Assembly (NCBI GenBank): GCA_937960895.1
Contig: CALCJD010000107.1
Location: 1-14,569, forward strand
Length of the DNA stretch: 14,569 nucleotides
DNA from: an uncultured Spartobacteria bacterium
GTDB taxonomy: Bacteria > Verrucomicrobiota > Verrucomicrobiia > Chthoniobacterales > Terrimicrobiaceae
Reading direction: 5' to 3'
This document shows positions 13,565 to 14,569 of this stretch, piece by piece. The notes under the pieces are model-generated. The model saw only the letters and a list, made by a program, of their open reading frames with translations, was not told the origin of the DNA and made no database searches. Position numbers and translations under genes: made by a program. The number at the start of each line of letters is the position of its first letter. Position 1 is the stretch's first letter.

Positions 13565-14278
13565 ATGCCGCAATCCGCCGGAAAAAAACCTTCCCCCGCC
13601 CCGCCGACGCGCCGTGAGCGCGGCGATGTGCGCGCCCGGCTTCTGACCGAGGCGGTGCGCCTGTTTGCCGCGCGGGGATTTGACGGGGTGTCGGTGGACG
13701 AGATCGTGGCCGCCGCCGGCGTGAACAAGCGGATGGTCTACCACTACTTCGGCAGCAAGGAGGGGATTTATCGCGCGGCGCTCGGTTTTGTGTTCGAGGA
13801 CCTGGGCCAGCTCGAAACCGGGGTGATCCATTCCTATGTCGGACGGTCCGATCCGGAGGGCGGGATGCGCAAGCTGGTTGCGGTGTATTTTTCCTTCCTC
13901 GAAGGCCATCCCGAATTCGTGCGCATGCTTCTCTGGGAAAACCTGGGCGAGGGCCGGCACCTTGCCGAAATGGAAAAGGGAATGAGCAAAAGCCCCATCC
14001 TGGGGTACCTGGAGACCCTTCTCCGCGAGGGCGTGGAGGCCGGGGTGTTTCGTCCGGGACTGGACGCGCGTCTCGTGCTGACCAGCCTCATCGGACTGTC
14101 GCTGATTTATTTTTCCAACCGCTTCACGCTGTCGCGTTCGGTCGGCATTGATTTCCGCAAACCGGCCAATCTGCGCCGGGCCATGGTTCACGTGACGGGG
14201 ATGTTCCTCTCCGGCCTGCGGTCGGATCCGAAGGATCCCCCTTCGGGACCGAAAGCGCGCGGCGGAGCCCGCAACTGA
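13565..14278 (+). CDS. TetR-family transcriptional regulator
   Basis: Predicted 237-aa repressor. After a Pro/Lys-rich leader, the TetR DNA-binding domain covers about residues 15-70: RARLLTEAVRLFAARGFDG, then the helix-turn-helix VSVDEIVAAAGVNKRMVYHYFGSKEGIYRAAL. The C-terminal ligand-binding domain is all-helical (about 80-225) with FSFLEGHPEFVRMLLWENL, typical of a TetR_C subtype. The start at 13565 gives a normal leader. GGAGG is present but only 1 nt from this ATG, and a GTG at 13505, with GGAGG 10 nt upstream, is a real alternative that would add 20 residues. The gene is divergent from the second operon and probably represses it; the inducer is unknown. Confidence 0.92.
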   Translation: MPQSAGKKPSPAPPTRRERGDVRARLLTEAVRLFAARGFDGVSVDEIVAAAGVNKRMVYHYFGSKEGIYRAALGFVFEDLGQLETGVIHSYVGRSDPEGGMRKLVAVYFSFLEGHPEFVRMLLWENLGEGRHLAEMEKGMSKSPILGYLETLLREGVEAGVFRPGLDARLVLTSLIGLSLIYFSNRFTLSRSVGIDFRKPANLRRAMVHVTGMFLSGLRSDPKDPPSGPKARGGARN

Positions 14279-14344
14279 GGGGAAGGGGATCGCGTTTTGC
14301 CCTTTCCGGGCACGGAATGCGGAAAAAATTCCTCCATTTCTCAT

Positions 14345-14373
14345 TTGACGATCAGCGTGCGACCCGCTTTATT
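14345..14373 (+). promoter_or_regulatory. sigma-70-like promoter of the tRNA-Arg gene
   Basis: TTGACG at 14345-14350 matches the -35 consensus at five of six bases. After 17 bp, TTTATT at 14368-14373 matches -10 at four of six. The predicted start near 14380 lies about 12 nt before the mature tRNA 5' end. The 66 bp to its left (14279-14344) hold no clear gene or terminator. Confidence 0.6.
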
Positions 14374-14391
14374 CTCCAACTCCTTTTTCAA

Positions 14392-14465
14392 GCAGCCGTA
14401 GCTCAATTGGATAGAGCATCTGACTACGGATCAGAAGGTTATAGGTTCGAGTCCTATCGGCTGCG
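14392..14465 (+). tRNA. tRNA-Arg (anticodon ACG)
   Basis: The 74 nt fold into a complete cloverleaf. The acceptor stem is GCAGCCG with CGGCTGC, the D arm GCTC...GAGC, the anticodon arm TCTGA-CTACGGA-TCAGA, the variable loop AGGTT, and the T arm ATAGG-TTCGAGT-CCTAT, with discriminator G. The anticodon ACG reads CGN arginine codons after A-to-I editing by TadA. The 3' CCA is not encoded and must be added after transcription. It is on the plus strand, downstream of the TetR gene. Confidence 0.97.
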
Positions 14466-14486
14466 CTTTGCATCCCCCTGAAGCCC

Positions 14487-14519
14487 GGCAATTTGCGAGG
14501 CAAACAAATTCTCATTGCC
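14487..14519. promoter_or_regulatory. nested inverted repeats downstream of the tRNA gene
   Basis: Three inverted repeats are nested here: GGCAAT (14487-14492) with ATTGCC (14514-14519), AATTTG (14490-14495) with CAAATT (14505-14510), and TTTGC-GAG-GCAAA (14492-14504). They could form a hairpin ending tRNA transcription, although no T-run follows, or an operator for a gene starting at the right edge. Confidence 0.35.
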
Positions 14520-14520
14520 A

Positions 14521-14569
14521 TTGAGGTGCACGGAAATTGCGCGGCTCAGTGGCTCGGCGAGTCGCGCTC
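14521..14569 (+). CDS. possible 5' end of a LacI-type regulator gene, cut by the window
   Basis: A frame beginning at TTG 14521 reads LRCTEIARLSGSASRA before the window ends. This resembles the first helix-turn-helix of LacI-family regulators (...IAR.AGVS..TVSR). Only 16 codons are visible, there is no ATG and no clear ribosome-binding site, and the frame is also open upstream, so this is a tentative call. Confidence 0.2.
   Translation, partial: MRCTEIARLSGSASRA

Noticed and set aside
14392..14569. tRNA-Arg as an integration site for a mobile element
   Set aside because: No integrase, and no repeat of the tRNA 3' end is visible elsewhere in the window.

Overview
This 14.6 kb window is G+C-rich bacterial chromosome, with third codon positions that are mostly G or C. 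It is packed with catabolic genes, nearly all on the minus strand. Shine-Dalgarno sequences are weak or absent before most genes, and many neighbours overlap by 4 bases (ATGA). This style, together with a heparinase-type lyase, a GH88/GH105 hydrolase and an RraA-like protein, suggests a polysaccharide-degrading Verrucomicrobiota (Opitutales-like) or a related PVC bacterium. That placement is an inference from gene style, not from a marker gene.

Region 1 (about 108-7619, minus strand) is a uronate-oligosaccharide operon, divergent from an AraC-family activator gene on the plus strand (7659-8627). In transcription order it encodes a GH88/GH105 unsaturated uronyl hydrolase, an RraA-like aldolase, an NADP-type short-chain dehydrogenase, a heparinase II/III-family lyase, a zinc-type alcohol dehydrogenase, KduD, and an alpha/beta-hydrolase esterase. 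The expected flow is as follows. The esterase strips acyl groups and the lyase cuts uronate chains to unsaturated ends. The GH88/GH105 enzyme releases the unsaturated uronate, and KduD and/or the other reductases take the resulting keto-deoxy acid toward 2-keto-3-deoxygluconate (KDG). No KduI, KdgK or KdgA is present, so the RraA-like aldolase may carry a non-standard terminal step. The lyase shows no signal peptide, which fits intracellular processing of imported oligosaccharides. No transporter lies in the window.

Region 2 (8654-13457, minus strand) is a second tightly coupled operon, divergent from a TetR-family regulator (13565-14278). In order it encodes an extended SDR (NAD epimerase/dehydrogenase type), a DapA/NanA-family aldolase, the two subunits of an iron-sulfur L-serine dehydratase (SdaAB then SdaAA), and an M20 deacylase. 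The set reads like oxidation, deacylation, deamination and aldol cleavage. It could be an undescribed non-phosphorylative route for N-acyl amino-sugar acids or hydroxy amino acids, and is the most interesting hypothesis in the window. A perfect inverted repeat, GTAAC-N6-GTTAC, lies 2 nt from the start of the first gene and is a strong candidate TetR operator.

The right end holds a tRNA-Arg(ACG) with a visible promoter, then about 100 bp that may begin a LacI-like gene. The left 60 bp carry a cluster of TGCAAA-type repeats with a perfect 9-bp inverted repeat, probably a control region for a gene outside the window. Two places look broken: a probable single-base frame break near the N-terminus of the GH88/GH105 gene (about 7526-7530), and a short gene remnant between the alcohol dehydrogenase gene and kduD. 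The widest stretch without a confident gene is about 176 bp (1703-1878). I see no insertion sequence, CRISPR array or integrase.
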